From: Fibrella rubiginis
GTDB taxonomy: Bacteria > Bacteroidota > Bacteroidia > Cytophagales > Spirosomataceae
Length of the DNA: 64,000 bases
Direction: 5' to 3'
Assembly (NCBI RefSeq): GCF_017353185.1
Contig: NZ_JAFMYV010000001.1
Coordinates: 1 to 64,000, forward strand
Below the pieces are notes generated by a model that was not told the origin of the DNA, did not search any database, and was given only the letters and a program-made list of their open reading frames with translations. Of the stretch, positions 9,469 through 19,600 are shown in pieces. A program made the translations under genes and the position numbers. Position 1 is the first letter of the stretch. Each line of letters begins with the position of its first letter.

Positions 9469-11211
9469 ATGAAATCGACAAATAAATTGACCATTATTGG
9501 TGCAACGGTGGCCTTTGCCCTAACAACCGTTGCCTGCAAAGACACGTTTCTGGAAGTGCCAGTTACGGGTCAGTTGAGTGGATCGCAACTTAGCTCAAAA
9601 GCGGGCGTTGAAGGGTCTCTTATTGCTGCCTACTCAGTGCTCAACGGGCGCGGAGACCGGCTGGCATCGGCATCCAACTGGGTGTGGGGTGGCATTCGTG
9701 GCGGTGACGCCAACAAAGGCACTGACCCCGGCGACTTTTCGACGATCAACCCGATTCAGCGGTTTGAAACCATTTCAACAGGCGACGTAGGCGGCACCTG
9801 GCAGCGTAAGTACGAGGGTATCAGCCGGGCCAACGCTACCCTGCGGTTGCTGGCTAGCCCAATTCCTGATCTGACAGCCGCCGACAAAACCCGTATTACA
9901 GCCGAAGCCAAATTTCTGCGCGCCTTCTACTATTTCGAACTGAAGCGCCTCTATAACATGGTGCCCTATATCGACGAGACGGTAGATTATGGTACGGGGA
10001 TTGAGAAAGTGCCCAACAACGCCGACATCTATCCTAAGATTGAGGCCGATCTGAAAGCTGCTTACGACAACCTGCCCGAAAAGCAGGCAGCTGTGGGCCG
10101 GGTAAACAAATGGGCGGCAGCCTCTATGCTGGCCAAGGTGTATCTGTATGAGAAGAAATATGCCGAAGCCAAAACGCTCTTCGACCTGATCATCGCCAAC
10201 GGAAAAACGTCTAACGGTAAAAAATACGGCCTTGTACCCAAATACGCTGACCTGTATAAGGCATCGAATGACAACAACGAAGAGTCGATTTTTGCCATTC
10301 AGGCAGCAGCCAACACGGGCAGCACCAACAACGCTAACCCCGAGTTTGATTTGAACTACCCCTACAACACAGGACCTAACGGACCAGGTAACTGCTGCGG
10401 ATTCAACCAGCCCAGCTTTGAGTTCGCCAATGCCTTCCGTACTGATGCCAAAGGGTTACCACTACTTGATGGTAGCTACAACACAGGGGCTAATCAAGTG
10501 AAAAACGATATGGGTGTGCTGTCGAAAGAAGCATTTACGCCTGACGCCGGTAACCTTGATCCCCGGATCGACCATACCATTGGCCGGCGTGGTATTCCGT
10601 ATCTCGACTGGCAGGATCACCCCGGCGCCGACTGGATTCGGAACCAACCCAACGGTGGTCCTTACTCACCTAAAAAGTACACCTACTATAAGTCCGACAG
10701 GGGATCATTGCAGGACAACAGTTCGTGGACACCGGGGTACACCGCCCTTAATTTCACGATCATTCGATTTGCTGATCTGCTTTTAATGGCGGCTGAAGCC
10801 GAAATTGAAGCTGGTTCGTTGACAAAGGCACTGGAATACACCAACATGGTTCGTGGCCGGGCTGCCAACGCCGCTGGCTTTGTGGTCCGTGCTGATGGCA
10901 AACCCGCTGCCAATTATGTGATCAATCTGTATCCGGCTGCGCAGTTTGCTACCAAAGAAGCTGCTCGGGCCGCTGTTCGGTTTGAGCGCCGGTTGGAGCT
11001 GGGTGATGAGGGACAACGGTTCTTCGACCTGGTACGCTGGGGTATTGCTGAACCGACAATCAACGCGTATCTTACATATGAAGGCACTAAACTGCCGACT
11101 ACGTTAGGTGGCGCTCGGTTCAAGGCGCAGAAGGACGAATACCTGCCAATTCCACAGTCGCAAATTGACTTGCAGGGTAAGGATGTACTGGCGCAAAACC
11201 CAGGGTATTAA
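9469..11211 (+). CDS. SusD/RagB-family nutrient-binding lipoprotein (first of two)
   Basis: The 580-residue protein has a lipoprotein signal (lipobox TVAC, Cys23, followed by KDTFLEVP, typical of SusD). SusD features follow: RANATLRLLASPIPDLTAAD, AEAKFLRAFYYFELKRLY, MLAKVYLYEKKYAEAKTLFD and the C-terminal RFERRLELGDEGQRFFDLVR. It caps the SusC transporter and binds its ligand at the cell surface. The ATG at 9469 is chosen because it starts the signal peptide directly; an upstream in-frame ATG at 9439 lies inside the end of the SusC gene. A strong palindromic terminator follows the stop codon. Confidence 0.95.
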   Translation: MKSTNKLTIIGATVAFALTTVACKDTFLEVPVTGQLSGSQLSSKAGVEGSLIAAYSVLNGRGDRLASASNWVWGGIRGGDANKGTDPGDFSTINPIQRFETISTGDVGGTWQRKYEGISRANATLRLLASPIPDLTAADKTRITAEAKFLRAFYYFELKRLYNMVPYIDETVDYGTGIEKVPNNADIYPKIEADLKAAYDNLPEKQAAVGRVNKWAAASMLAKVYLYEKKYAEAKTLFDLIIANGKTSNGKKYGLVPKYADLYKASNDNNEESIFAIQAAANTGSTNNANPEFDLNYPYNTGPNGPGNCCGFNQPSFEFANAFRTDAKGLPLLDGSYNTGANQVKNDMGVLSKEAFTPDAGNLDPRIDHTIGRRGIPYLDWQDHPGADWIRNQPNGGPYSPKKYTYYKSDRGSLQDNSSWTPGYTALNFTIIRFADLLLMAAEAEIEAGSLTKALEYTNMVRGRAANAAGFVVRADGKPAANYVINLYPAAQFATKEAARAAVRFERRLELGDEGQRFFDLVRWGIAEPTINAYLTYEGTKLPTTLGGARFKAQKDEYLPIPQSQIDLQGKDVLAQNPGY

Positions 11212-11232
11212 TCCAAATAACCTACATAGTTT

Positions 11233-11270
11233 AAGAAAACGCCATAGCCTGCAGGCTATGGCGTTTTCTT
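11233..11270. terminator. Perfect 19-bp-arm palindrome after first SusD
   Basis: The sequence is a perfect 38-nt palindrome with no loop bases, beginning AAGAAAACGCC and ending GGCGTTTTCTT, so A-tracts and T-tracts flank a GC-rich core. It lies 22 nt after the SusD stop and would act as an intrinsic terminator on either strand. Confidence 0.8.
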
Positions 11271-11492
11271 TATATACGAAAAACGTAAAACTTTCACCTA
11301 ATGGATTGGCTATCTACACAGGTGCATTTGCACACTAGCTTTTTATAATAAATAAACAATATAGACACAAAAATATATAAATCGTTAATAGCACATATTG
11401 CTGAAAAATTTTAACAGAATTTAGGACGCCAATTGAGTAAATCAGTAGCTTCGTGATGGTAATACTACTTAACATAAACTAGGTCATACGAT

Positions 11493-14400
11493 ATGACAAA
11501 CTCTTACCTAACACGCTGGACGACAATTCCGGCAATTTTTCTCCTTCTTCTGCTATCGTTGACAACGATGGCACAGGACATACGTGTCACTGGACGGGTG
11601 CTCGACGCTGAGTCGAATAACGGGCTGCCGGGTGTGAACGTACTGCTGAAAGGCACCACCAAGGGTGTCACAACCGATGCCGACGGAGGCTATACCATTG
11701 CTGTACCCAATAAAGAAAGTGTGCTGGTGTTCTCTTTTGTTGGTTTCGTGCGGCAAGAGGTGAAAGTAGGCAACCGGAATAGCGTCTCGGTTAGTCTAAC
11801 ATCTGATGCTACCTCGCTACAGGAGGTAGTCGTAACGGGCTATGCTGCCCAGCAGCGCAAAGACATCACCGGAGCGGTAGCCGTGGTGGACGTGAAGGAA
11901 ATGAAGAAAATTCCTGCCGGTAACATCGCCGATCAGTTGCAGGGACGTATCGCGGGCGTGCAGGTGAGCTCATCGGGCGATCCGGGCAGCGCAGCTTTCA
12001 TTCGGGTGCGAGGTATTGGTTCATTCAACCAAAACGAACCCCTCTACGTAATCGATGGGGTGCCAGTGCAGAACGAATCGAACCTGAACTTCCTCAACCC
12101 GAACGATATCGAGTCAATTCAGGTGTTGAAAGATGCCGCCTCGGCGTCTATTTACGGGTCAAGGGCGGCCAACGGCGTTATTGTGGTAACGACCAAAAAA
12201 GGTAAAGCGGGCGTATCGAAAATCAACCTCGATATCTGGAGCGGTGTTGCAACCCCCGCCAAATACCCCGTGCTGGCCACACCCGACGAACTGTTAAAAA
12301 TTAACCAGGGGCTATCAGCCGGTGCGGGTATTCCGTTTACGTCGAATTTCTACATCAATAACGGCGGCACCTGGACCCTGCCGGACTACTTCACCCGGAC
12401 GGGCGGTTTCAAGGCCGGAGATCCCGCGGTTGATCCTGCCAAATATTACCTCAACTCTGACCCTACGGCAGATGCCGGGCAGAATTACCTCATTGCAAAA
12501 GCGAATAAGGAAGGCACCGACTGGTTCCGTGAGCTGTTCAAAACGGCTCCGTCAACCAATGTGCAGTTGAGCGCGTCGGGCGGTTCAGAGCGGGGCCGGT
12601 TCTACACCAGCTTTAACTACTTCGACAACAACGGTATTCTGACTCAGAACTATTTCAAACGATACCAGGCTCGTATCAACAGCGAATACAGCGCCAAGAA
12701 GCACGTGCGTGTGGGTGAAAACTTCAGTGTATCCTACCAGACATCGCAGGGTAGTGTGGGTAACCCCAGCGAAGGTTCGGTCATTCTGAACACCTACCGG
12801 ATGCCCGGCATTGTCCCGGTCTATGATATTAACGGTTATTACGCTGGCCCGGCAGGTTTGCCGTCGAATGCAGGTAACCCTATTGCCCAGCAAGACCGGT
12901 CTGCTGCTAACCCCGGCTACAGCTACCGCCTAACGGGAAACGCTTACATGGAAATCGATTTCCTGAAGCATTTTACGTTGAAATCAAGCTTTGGTGTTGA
13001 CCTGAACACTGGTTCAGGCCGCGGTTATGGTTTCCGCAACTTTGAAGCGACGGAGATCAACGCCTCCAATAGCCTCAGTCGTAGCACGTTCACTAACCGC
13101 AACTGGGTGTTTTTCAACACCATAGCCTATAATCAGGACTTTGGTCCCCACCGGGTGTCGGCTCTGTTGGGTACCGAATCCAAGCGGAATGATTACGAAG
13201 GGTTCAATGCCGCTGGTAATGGCCTGACGTTTGGTGATGATCCCAACTATCGAATACTGACCAATACCAATTCAAAAACCTGGAATCTGGGCGACTACCG
13301 TGGTCAGGTAACGTTCTACTCACCCTTCTTTGCGCAGGTAAACTACAACTACAGCGACAAGTACCTGTTCAGCGGTACGATTCGACGCGATGGGGTATCT
13401 CGGTTTATCAACAATCCCTACGGTACGTTTCCTTCAGCCAGTCTTGGCTGGCGGGTGTCGAAAGAAGATTTCTTCAGAGACGTAACGGCGGTCAACGATC
13501 TGAAACTACGGGCCAGCTACGGGGTGGTGGGCAACAACGAAATCGGTGATGATTACCCCGGCTTCGCCAATTTTGGGCAGAGCATTGGTGGCACCGGCTA
13601 CTCGATTCAGGGGAGCCCCAGCGCCATCACGCCTGGTTTTGCGCAGAACTCGGTGGCCAACAAAGACCTGAGATGGGAGACTACCAAAATGCTCAACATT
13701 GGCATTGATGCCCGTCTGTTTAACGCCCTCGACCTGACGGTGGAATACTATCGCCGCAAAACGTCGGACATCCTGTATAAGGTGCCTCTGCCCTCAACGG
13801 CGGGTAATATTGGTCAGGTGCCTCTCAACATCGGCGACATGGAAAATAACGGCGTAGACATTCAACTGGGCTACAAAGGAAAAGGCCTGGGCAACGAGTT
13901 GAACTATGGCGTTACGGTGTCGGCAGGTACGTATGTGAACAATGTGACTAAGATCGATGCCAACTCCAACTCGTTTATTACGGGCGCCGGTTCACGGATT
14001 GGCGACATCACCCGTACGCTGGTGGGCTACCCCATTTCGCAGTACTGGGGCTATATCAATGATGGTGTCATTAAGGCTGAAGCCCAGTTACCCAAGACAC
14101 CGGGCGATGCCAAGGTGGGTCGGTTGAACTTCCGTGACCTGAACGGCGACGGTGTGATCGATGACAAAGATCAGACCGTGATTGGCAGTCCCATTCCCAA
14201 ACTGAACTACGGCATTAACCTGACAGCCAATTACAAAGGCTTCGACTTCACGCTGTATATGCAGGGGGTGTATGGCAATCAGTTGTTCAACTATACGCGC
14301 TACTTCACCGACTTCCCTGCCTTCCAGGCGAACTACTCGAAGAACATGCTATACCAGGCGGGCATCACCTACCCCGTGCTGGACCGGAACGATACCTACA

Positions 14401-14699
14401 GCTCGCAACGTAGCTCGTTCTACGTGGAACCAGGTTCGTACTTCCGGGCGAAGAACCTGACCATCGGCTACACGCTGCCTGCGGCTACCACAAGCCGCCT
14501 GGGTATTGACCGTCTCCGGCTGTATGTGCAAACGTCGAACCTGTTTACGATCACCAAATACAGTGGCCTGGACCCCGACGTGACCATTGCTAACCTGACA
14601 GAAGGCTACAACGCGAAGCGTGACCTGTCGATGGGGGTTGATTATGGTCGGTACCCCATCTCGCGCTCGGTGTATTTCGGTGCCAACATTGAATTCTAA
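11493..14699 (+). CDS. SusC/RagA-family TonB-dependent outer-membrane transporter (second of two)
   Basis: This 1068-residue SusC homologue has a signal peptide ending in LTTMAQ, the carboxypeptidase-regulatory-like domain, the EVVVTGYAAQQRKDITGAVA segment, the plug motif VLKDAASASIYGSRAANGVI and a barrel ending in FGANIEF. Its leader and regulatory domain closely resemble the first SusC, which indicates tandem duplication followed by divergence. It is followed 16 nt later by its own SusD. The AT-rich 218 nt between the first terminator and this gene probably hold a separate promoter. Substrate is unknown. Confidence 0.95.
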   Translation: MTNSYLTRWTTIPAIFLLLLLSLTTMAQDIRVTGRVLDAESNNGLPGVNVLLKGTTKGVTTDADGGYTIAVPNKESVLVFSFVGFVRQEVKVGNRNSVSVSLTSDATSLQEVVVTGYAAQQRKDITGAVAVVDVKEMKKIPAGNIADQLQGRIAGVQVSSSGDPGSAAFIRVRGIGSFNQNEPLYVIDGVPVQNESNLNFLNPNDIESIQVLKDAASASIYGSRAANGVIVVTTKKGKAGVSKINLDIWSGVATPAKYPVLATPDELLKINQGLSAGAGIPFTSNFYINNGGTWTLPDYFTRTGGFKAGDPAVDPAKYYLNSDPTADAGQNYLIAKANKEGTDWFRELFKTAPSTNVQLSASGGSERGRFYTSFNYFDNNGILTQNYFKRYQARINSEYSAKKHVRVGENFSVSYQTSQGSVGNPSEGSVILNTYRMPGIVPVYDINGYYAGPAGLPSNAGNPIAQQDRSAANPGYSYRLTGNAYMEIDFLKHFTLKSSFGVDLNTGSGRGYGFRNFEATEINASNSLSRSTFTNRNWVFFNTIAYNQDFGPHRVSALLGTESKRNDYEGFNAAGNGLTFGDDPNYRILTNTNSKTWNLGDYRGQVTFYSPFFAQVNYNYSDKYLFSGTIRRDGVSRFINNPYGTFPSASLGWRVSKEDFFRDVTAVNDLKLRASYGVVGNNEIGDDYPGFANFGQSIGGTGYSIQGSPSAITPGFAQNSVANKDLRWETTKMLNIGIDARLFNALDLTVEYYRRKTSDILYKVPLPSTAGNIGQVPLNIGDMENNGVDIQLGYKGKGLGNELNYGVTVSAGTYVNNVTKIDANSNSFITGAGSRIGDITRTLVGYPISQYWGYINDGVIKAEAQLPKTPGDAKVGRLNFRDLNGDGVIDDKDQTVIGSPIPKLNYGINLTANYKGFDFTLYMQGVYGNQLFNYTRYFTDFPAFQANYSKNMLYQAGITYPVLDRNDTYSSQRSSFYVEPGSYFRAKNLTIGYTLPAATTSRLGIDRLRLYVQTSNLFTITKYSGLDPDVTIANLTEGYNAKRDLSMGVDYGRYPISRSVYFGANIEF

Positions 14700-14715
14700 C
14701 AACCACAAAAACATC

Positions 14716-16455
14716 ATGAATTACAAACTTACACTAGGCACCGGAACGCTCCTTTTAGGGCTGGTATGGGCCTGTAATGATAAATTTCTGGAGCAAAAGC
14801 CGTTCGGAGCCGTTAACGAAAGCACCCTGTCGGCCAACCTCACGGGGGCCGACGCACTGCTGATTGCGGCCTACTCGAACATGGACGGTTTTTCGAGCTG
14901 GGACAACGGCTCACCCTGGGGTTCGGCAGCGTCCAACTGGACCTACGGCAGCATTGCCGGTGGCGACGCCTACAAGGGATCAGAGGCCAATGACCAGCCC
15001 GATGTAGTGCCCATCGAGCGGCACGAAACCAATGCCAACAACCCGTATCCACAATCAAAATGGAACACGTATTATGACGGTATTGCCCGCGCCAACAAGG
15101 CTATTCAGGCCCTGAAAGCCATCACTGGCGTAACCGAGGCAACACGTACGGCCAAAATAGCGGAAGCGCGCTTTTTGCGTGGGTTTTACCACTACGAACT
15201 GAAGCGTACTTTCAACAAGGTGCCTTACATTGACGATAATGTGGTTGAGTTCCGCATACCCAATGACAAAGACATCTGGGCTAACATTCAGGACGACCTC
15301 AAGTTTGCCGCGGCTAACCTGCCATTGAAGCAGACCGAACCAGGCCGGGCTACCAAAGGTGCTGCGCAGGGCATATTGGGTATTTCGTTGATGTGGCAGC
15401 AGAAATACGGCGAAGCCAAACCCCTATTCGACGCTATCATTGCTTCTGGGGTATATAAGCTAAACGCCAAGTACCAGGATAATTTCGATGCCGCCATTCA
15501 AAACTCACCAGAGGGTGTGCTGGAAGTGCAGCAGGCGGTTAACATCGGTACAGATGACCAGGGTAACAACGGTGACGTGCTGAATTTCCCCTACGGCAGC
15601 GGCCCCGGTGGGTGTTGCGGATTTCACCAGCCCTCGCAGAACCTGGTGAATGCCTTCCGTACGGATGCCAATGGCCTGCCGTTCCTGAAAACGTATAACG
15701 ACGTGAGCGTGAAGAACGACGAAGGCACCAAAGTTACCGACACTTTCATTCCGGATGCCACTAACCTTGACCCCCGCCTCGACTGGACGGTTGGCCGCCG
15801 CAGTATTCCGTACCTCGACTGGGGCCTACACGGTGGCATTGGCTGGCAGCGTGATCCTGCCTATGCCGGGTCTTATTCGCCAAAGAAAAACGTATACTAC
15901 AAGTCGCAGGAGGGTACGCTAACCTCGGCATCGGGCTGGACCAAAGGCTACAACACCAACAACGTGAAGCTGCTGCGCTACTCAGATGTGTTGCTGCTGG
16001 CCGCTGAGTGCGAAGTGGAAGTAGGCAGCCTGGAAAAAGCCCGCGATTACGTAAACCAGGTGCGGAAACGGGCGGCTAACCCAGATGGCTTCGTGAAGGC
16101 TTATCTGGACAATGACAAGCCAGAAAAAGGTTTTTCGGAAAAACCAGCGGCAAACTATGTGGTGAAGCCATATGCTACAGCCTGGACCGACAAAGCCGTA
16201 GCGCGTGATGCTGTTCGGTTCGAGCGGCGCATTGAACTAGGCATGGAAGGCAACCGCCGCTTCGACCTGGTGCGCTGGGGTGTAGCCGATCAGGTGCTGA
16301 ACGACTACCTGGCAACCGAATCAAAGCGCCGGACCTACCTCACGGGTGCCAAGTTCACCAAGGGCAAGTCTGAGTATGAGCCTATTCCAAACCAGGCTAT
16401 TACGCGTAGTTCAATAGATGGCAAACCAACGCTGGTGCAGAACGACGGATATTAA
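14716..16455 (+). CDS. SusD/RagB-family nutrient-binding lipoprotein (second of two)
   Basis: The 579-residue protein has a lipoprotein signal (MNYKLTLGTGTLLLGLVWAC, Cys20) and then NDKFLEQKPFG. SusD motifs are present: EARFLRGFYHYELKRTFNKV, GILGISLMWQQKYGEAKPLF and RFERRIELGMEGNRRFDLVR. A glycine/cysteine cluster (GPGGCCGFHQPS) is shared with the first SusD (GPNGPGNCCGFNQPS), supporting duplication of the pair. The ATG at 14716 starts the signal peptide; in-frame codons upstream overlap the SusC 3' end and are unlikely to be used. Two hairpins follow the stop codon. Confidence 0.95.
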   Translation: MNYKLTLGTGTLLLGLVWACNDKFLEQKPFGAVNESTLSANLTGADALLIAAYSNMDGFSSWDNGSPWGSAASNWTYGSIAGGDAYKGSEANDQPDVVPIERHETNANNPYPQSKWNTYYDGIARANKAIQALKAITGVTEATRTAKIAEARFLRGFYHYELKRTFNKVPYIDDNVVEFRIPNDKDIWANIQDDLKFAAANLPLKQTEPGRATKGAAQGILGISLMWQQKYGEAKPLFDAIIASGVYKLNAKYQDNFDAAIQNSPEGVLEVQQAVNIGTDDQGNNGDVLNFPYGSGPGGCCGFHQPSQNLVNAFRTDANGLPFLKTYNDVSVKNDEGTKVTDTFIPDATNLDPRLDWTVGRRSIPYLDWGLHGGIGWQRDPAYAGSYSPKKNVYYKSQEGTLTSASGWTKGYNTNNVKLLRYSDVLLLAAECEVEVGSLEKARDYVNQVRKRAANPDGFVKAYLDNDKPEKGFSEKPAANYVVKPYATAWTDKAVARDAVRFERRIELGMEGNRRFDLVRWGVADQVLNDYLATESKRRTYLTGAKFTKGKSEYEPIPNQAITRSSIDGKPTLVQNDGY

Positions 16456-16456
16456 G

Positions 16457-16558
16457 AGGAGTTTAACGTTCAAGGTCTAAGGTTTAACGTTGCTTCGCAC
16501 ACTATCTGTGCCGTATGCGAAGCAACATTAAACCTTAGACCTTGAACGTTAAACTCCT
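16457..16558. repeat. Long inverted repeat with degenerate word arms (43-bp arms)
   Basis: The arms at 16457-16499 and 16516-16558 pair with a single mismatch around a 16-nt loop. The arms contain a repeated word (TTTAACGTTCAAGG, then GGTTTAACGTTGC). The element begins 1 nt after the SusD stop and is followed by an ordinary terminator, so it is more than that gene needs for termination. It is one of the hairpin family described in the findings. Confidence 0.85.
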
Positions 16559-16566
16559 TCTGAGTT

Positions 16567-16604
16567 TAAGTGGGCTGCTCACTAGTGGGCAGCCCACTTT
16601 TTTG
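16567..16604 (+). terminator. Intrinsic terminator of second SusC/SusD pair
   Basis: A 10-bp GC-rich stem (AGTGGGCTGC with GCAGCCCACT) around a 10-nt loop is followed directly by a run of T. It lies about 30 nt before the next gene. Confidence 0.8.
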
Positions 16605-16634
16605 TATATTTCCTATTGATCGACCACCGTTTCC

Positions 16635-19600
16635 ATGATCTTTCGTTTTCCAGTGCTTCCGTTTTTTTTGGCCTGTTTCGTGGGCTTCGGAGCAGTTTCA
16701 TGCCGTGCAAAAAAACAGTTTCAATTGCTGACACCCAGCCAGTCGGGTATCAAGTTCGGTAATGCACTCACCATCCACGACACACTCAATATTATTGATA
16801 ATGAACTGATTTACAACGGTGCGGGCGTGTCGGTGGCCGACTGGAACGGCGATGGCCTGACCGATATTTTCTTTACTGCCAATATGGAAGACAACGCCCT
16901 GTACCTAAACCGGGGCGGCCTGAAATTCGAGGACATAACCAAAGCCGCTGGTGTGGGCAAACCCCGCACCTGCTGGTCGGCGGGGTCGACGGTGGTAGAC
17001 ATCAACGCAGACGGAAAATTGGACCTCTACGTGTCGAACATGCTCTACGGGCAGACCGACCTGCGCCGTAACCTGCTCTATGTAAACCAGGGAAACAGGG
17101 CTGATGGGGTGTCCACATTTCGTGAAATGGGCCGGGAATATGGCCTCGACAGTGACAGCTATTCCGCCCAGACAGCCTTCTTCGACTATGATAACGACGG
17201 CGATCTGGACGCGTATATCCTTGTCAACCAGATGGATATGCAGTTTGCCAACCAATACTTCTCTAAACCCATCCGCGATAGTTCACCCACCGCCGATCAC
17301 CTGTTGCGCAACGATTTCGACCCCAAACTAGGCCATGCCGTTTTCACCGACGTTTCCAAAGAGGCGGGGATCCAAACGCAGGGCTACGGCCACGGTATTT
17401 CGGTCATGGACATCAATCAGGACGGCTGGCAGGACCTGTACGTGACGAATGATTACCTGACGAATGATAATTTGTTTATAAATGAAAAAGGAGGAAAGGA
17501 GGAAGGGAGGAAGGGACAGAAACGCCTACGTAAGCAATCCATTTCCTCCTTTTCTCCTTTTCTCCTTTCCTCCCCTTCGCTCTTCACCGACCACGCCCAC
17601 GACTGTCTGAAACACCAGTCATGGTCGGCGATGGGTAACGACGTAGCCGATATCAACAATGACGGGTTGCTGGATATGATCACCATGGACATGCTGCCCG
17701 ATGTCAACGAACGAAAAAAAGCCTTAATCCGCGAAAATAGCTACGCTCACTACCAGTTTACACAGCAGTATGGTTATGACTATCAGCATATCAGAAACAC
17801 CCTTCAGTTAAATCGGGGGCTTGATCCGCAAACGGGCCTGCCCTGTTTCAGCGATGTTAGTCAGATGGCGGGCGTGAACGAAACCGACTGGAGCTGGTGC
17901 CCCCTCTGGTTTGATGCCGACAATGATGGCTACCGCGACCTGCTCATCACCAACGGCTTTCCCAAAGATATTTCGGATCAGGATTTTCTGGCCTACCGCA
18001 ACGACGCGGCTAGTATTCTGACCGACAAAGCTGCCCTGTACCGGATTATTCCCGAAGTGAAAATCGCCAACTATATCTACCGTAACCGGCTGGGCGACGC
18101 ATCGGGCGATTCGACCAATACGATGGCTTTCGCCGACAAAACCACCGATTGGGGCTTCGATACGCCCACGTTCTCAAACGGGGCTGCCTATGCCGATTTC
18201 GACAATGACGGCGATGTAGACGTGGTGATTAACAACACCAATGACTACGCCCATTTGTACGAAAACCACCTCAATGATTCCCAGGCGCCCCCAAATTATC
18301 TCCGTATCCGGCTGGCAGGCTCCGCACAAAATCTACTGGGTCTGGGTGCCAAAGTGACCGCCTGGGCCAACGGACAGCTTTTTTATGCCGAACAGAGCAT
18401 TGTGCGCGGCTACCTGTCCACCTCCGAAGCTACCATCCATTTAGGCCTCGGTAAAATCACCAAACTTGACTCAGTACGGGTGGTATGGCCTATGGGTACG
18501 GGCAACGGCGTGGGCCAGCCGGCGGCGACCAGGGCCACACAACGAGTGCAACTGCTGCGAAACGTAGCGGCCAACCAGGTACTGTCGCTTCACTGGCAGC
18601 AGGCTACTGAAAAACCAGCCGCGTCTGTTGTGGTCTCCCCAACTAGCTCCTTGACGGCCGTTGATCCGCGCTCGCTGGGCATCGATTATGTGCATGGCGA
18701 GGGCGAAACGATTGATTTCAACGTGCAAAAGACCCTGCCACACAAGTTCTCGTCGTTTGGGCCTGTCATGACGAGTGGTGATGTGAATGGCGATGGCCGT
18801 GCCGATGTGTTTTTGGGTGGCTCGTCGCGGGTTGAGGGTACGTTTTTGCTACAACAGGCTAACGGGCTGTTTACCAGTCAGCAGCCGAGGGTAAAACAGA
18901 GCGTCGGTAAACTAGAGCAGGACGCGGGTGTATTGTTGTTCGATGCTGATGCCGACGGTGACAATGACCTCTATTGCGTGCGGGGCGGGTATCTCGTCAA
19001 GCCCAATGCGCTACTGTTGCAAGATGTACTGTATGTGAACGACGGTCGGGGTCATTTTCGCCCCGACAGCCTGGCCCTGCCCCGCGAAACGGCCAACGGG
19101 CGCGTAGTGCGGGCCGCCGACATAGACAGAGACGGGGATCTGGATCTGTTTGTGGGGGGCAGTGTGGTACCCAGAGCGTACCCCAAAGCCGACCGGTCCT
19201 ATCTGCTCCGCAATGATAGTCGGGCTGGCCAGATCCGCTTTACCGACGTTACATTGCAACAGTCTCCTAACCTATTGAACATTGGCATCATCAACGACGC
19301 GCAGTGGGCCGACATGGACAATGACAAGCAGCCCGACCTTATTCTGGCTGGCGAATGGATGCCCATCACCATCCTAAAAAACCAACGGGGTCAACTGACA
19401 AATACACAAACAAACAGCCCCGCTGGTTGGTGGACATCGCTGTGCGTGGCCGATTTCGACAACGATGGTGATCTGGATATTGTGGCGGGCAACTATGGCC
19501 TTAATACCGCATACCATGCGTCGGAAGCTGAACCGCTCTCTGTATATTCCGCCGACTTCGATCAGAATGGCACCTACGACGCTATTCTGGCCCAGTTCGA

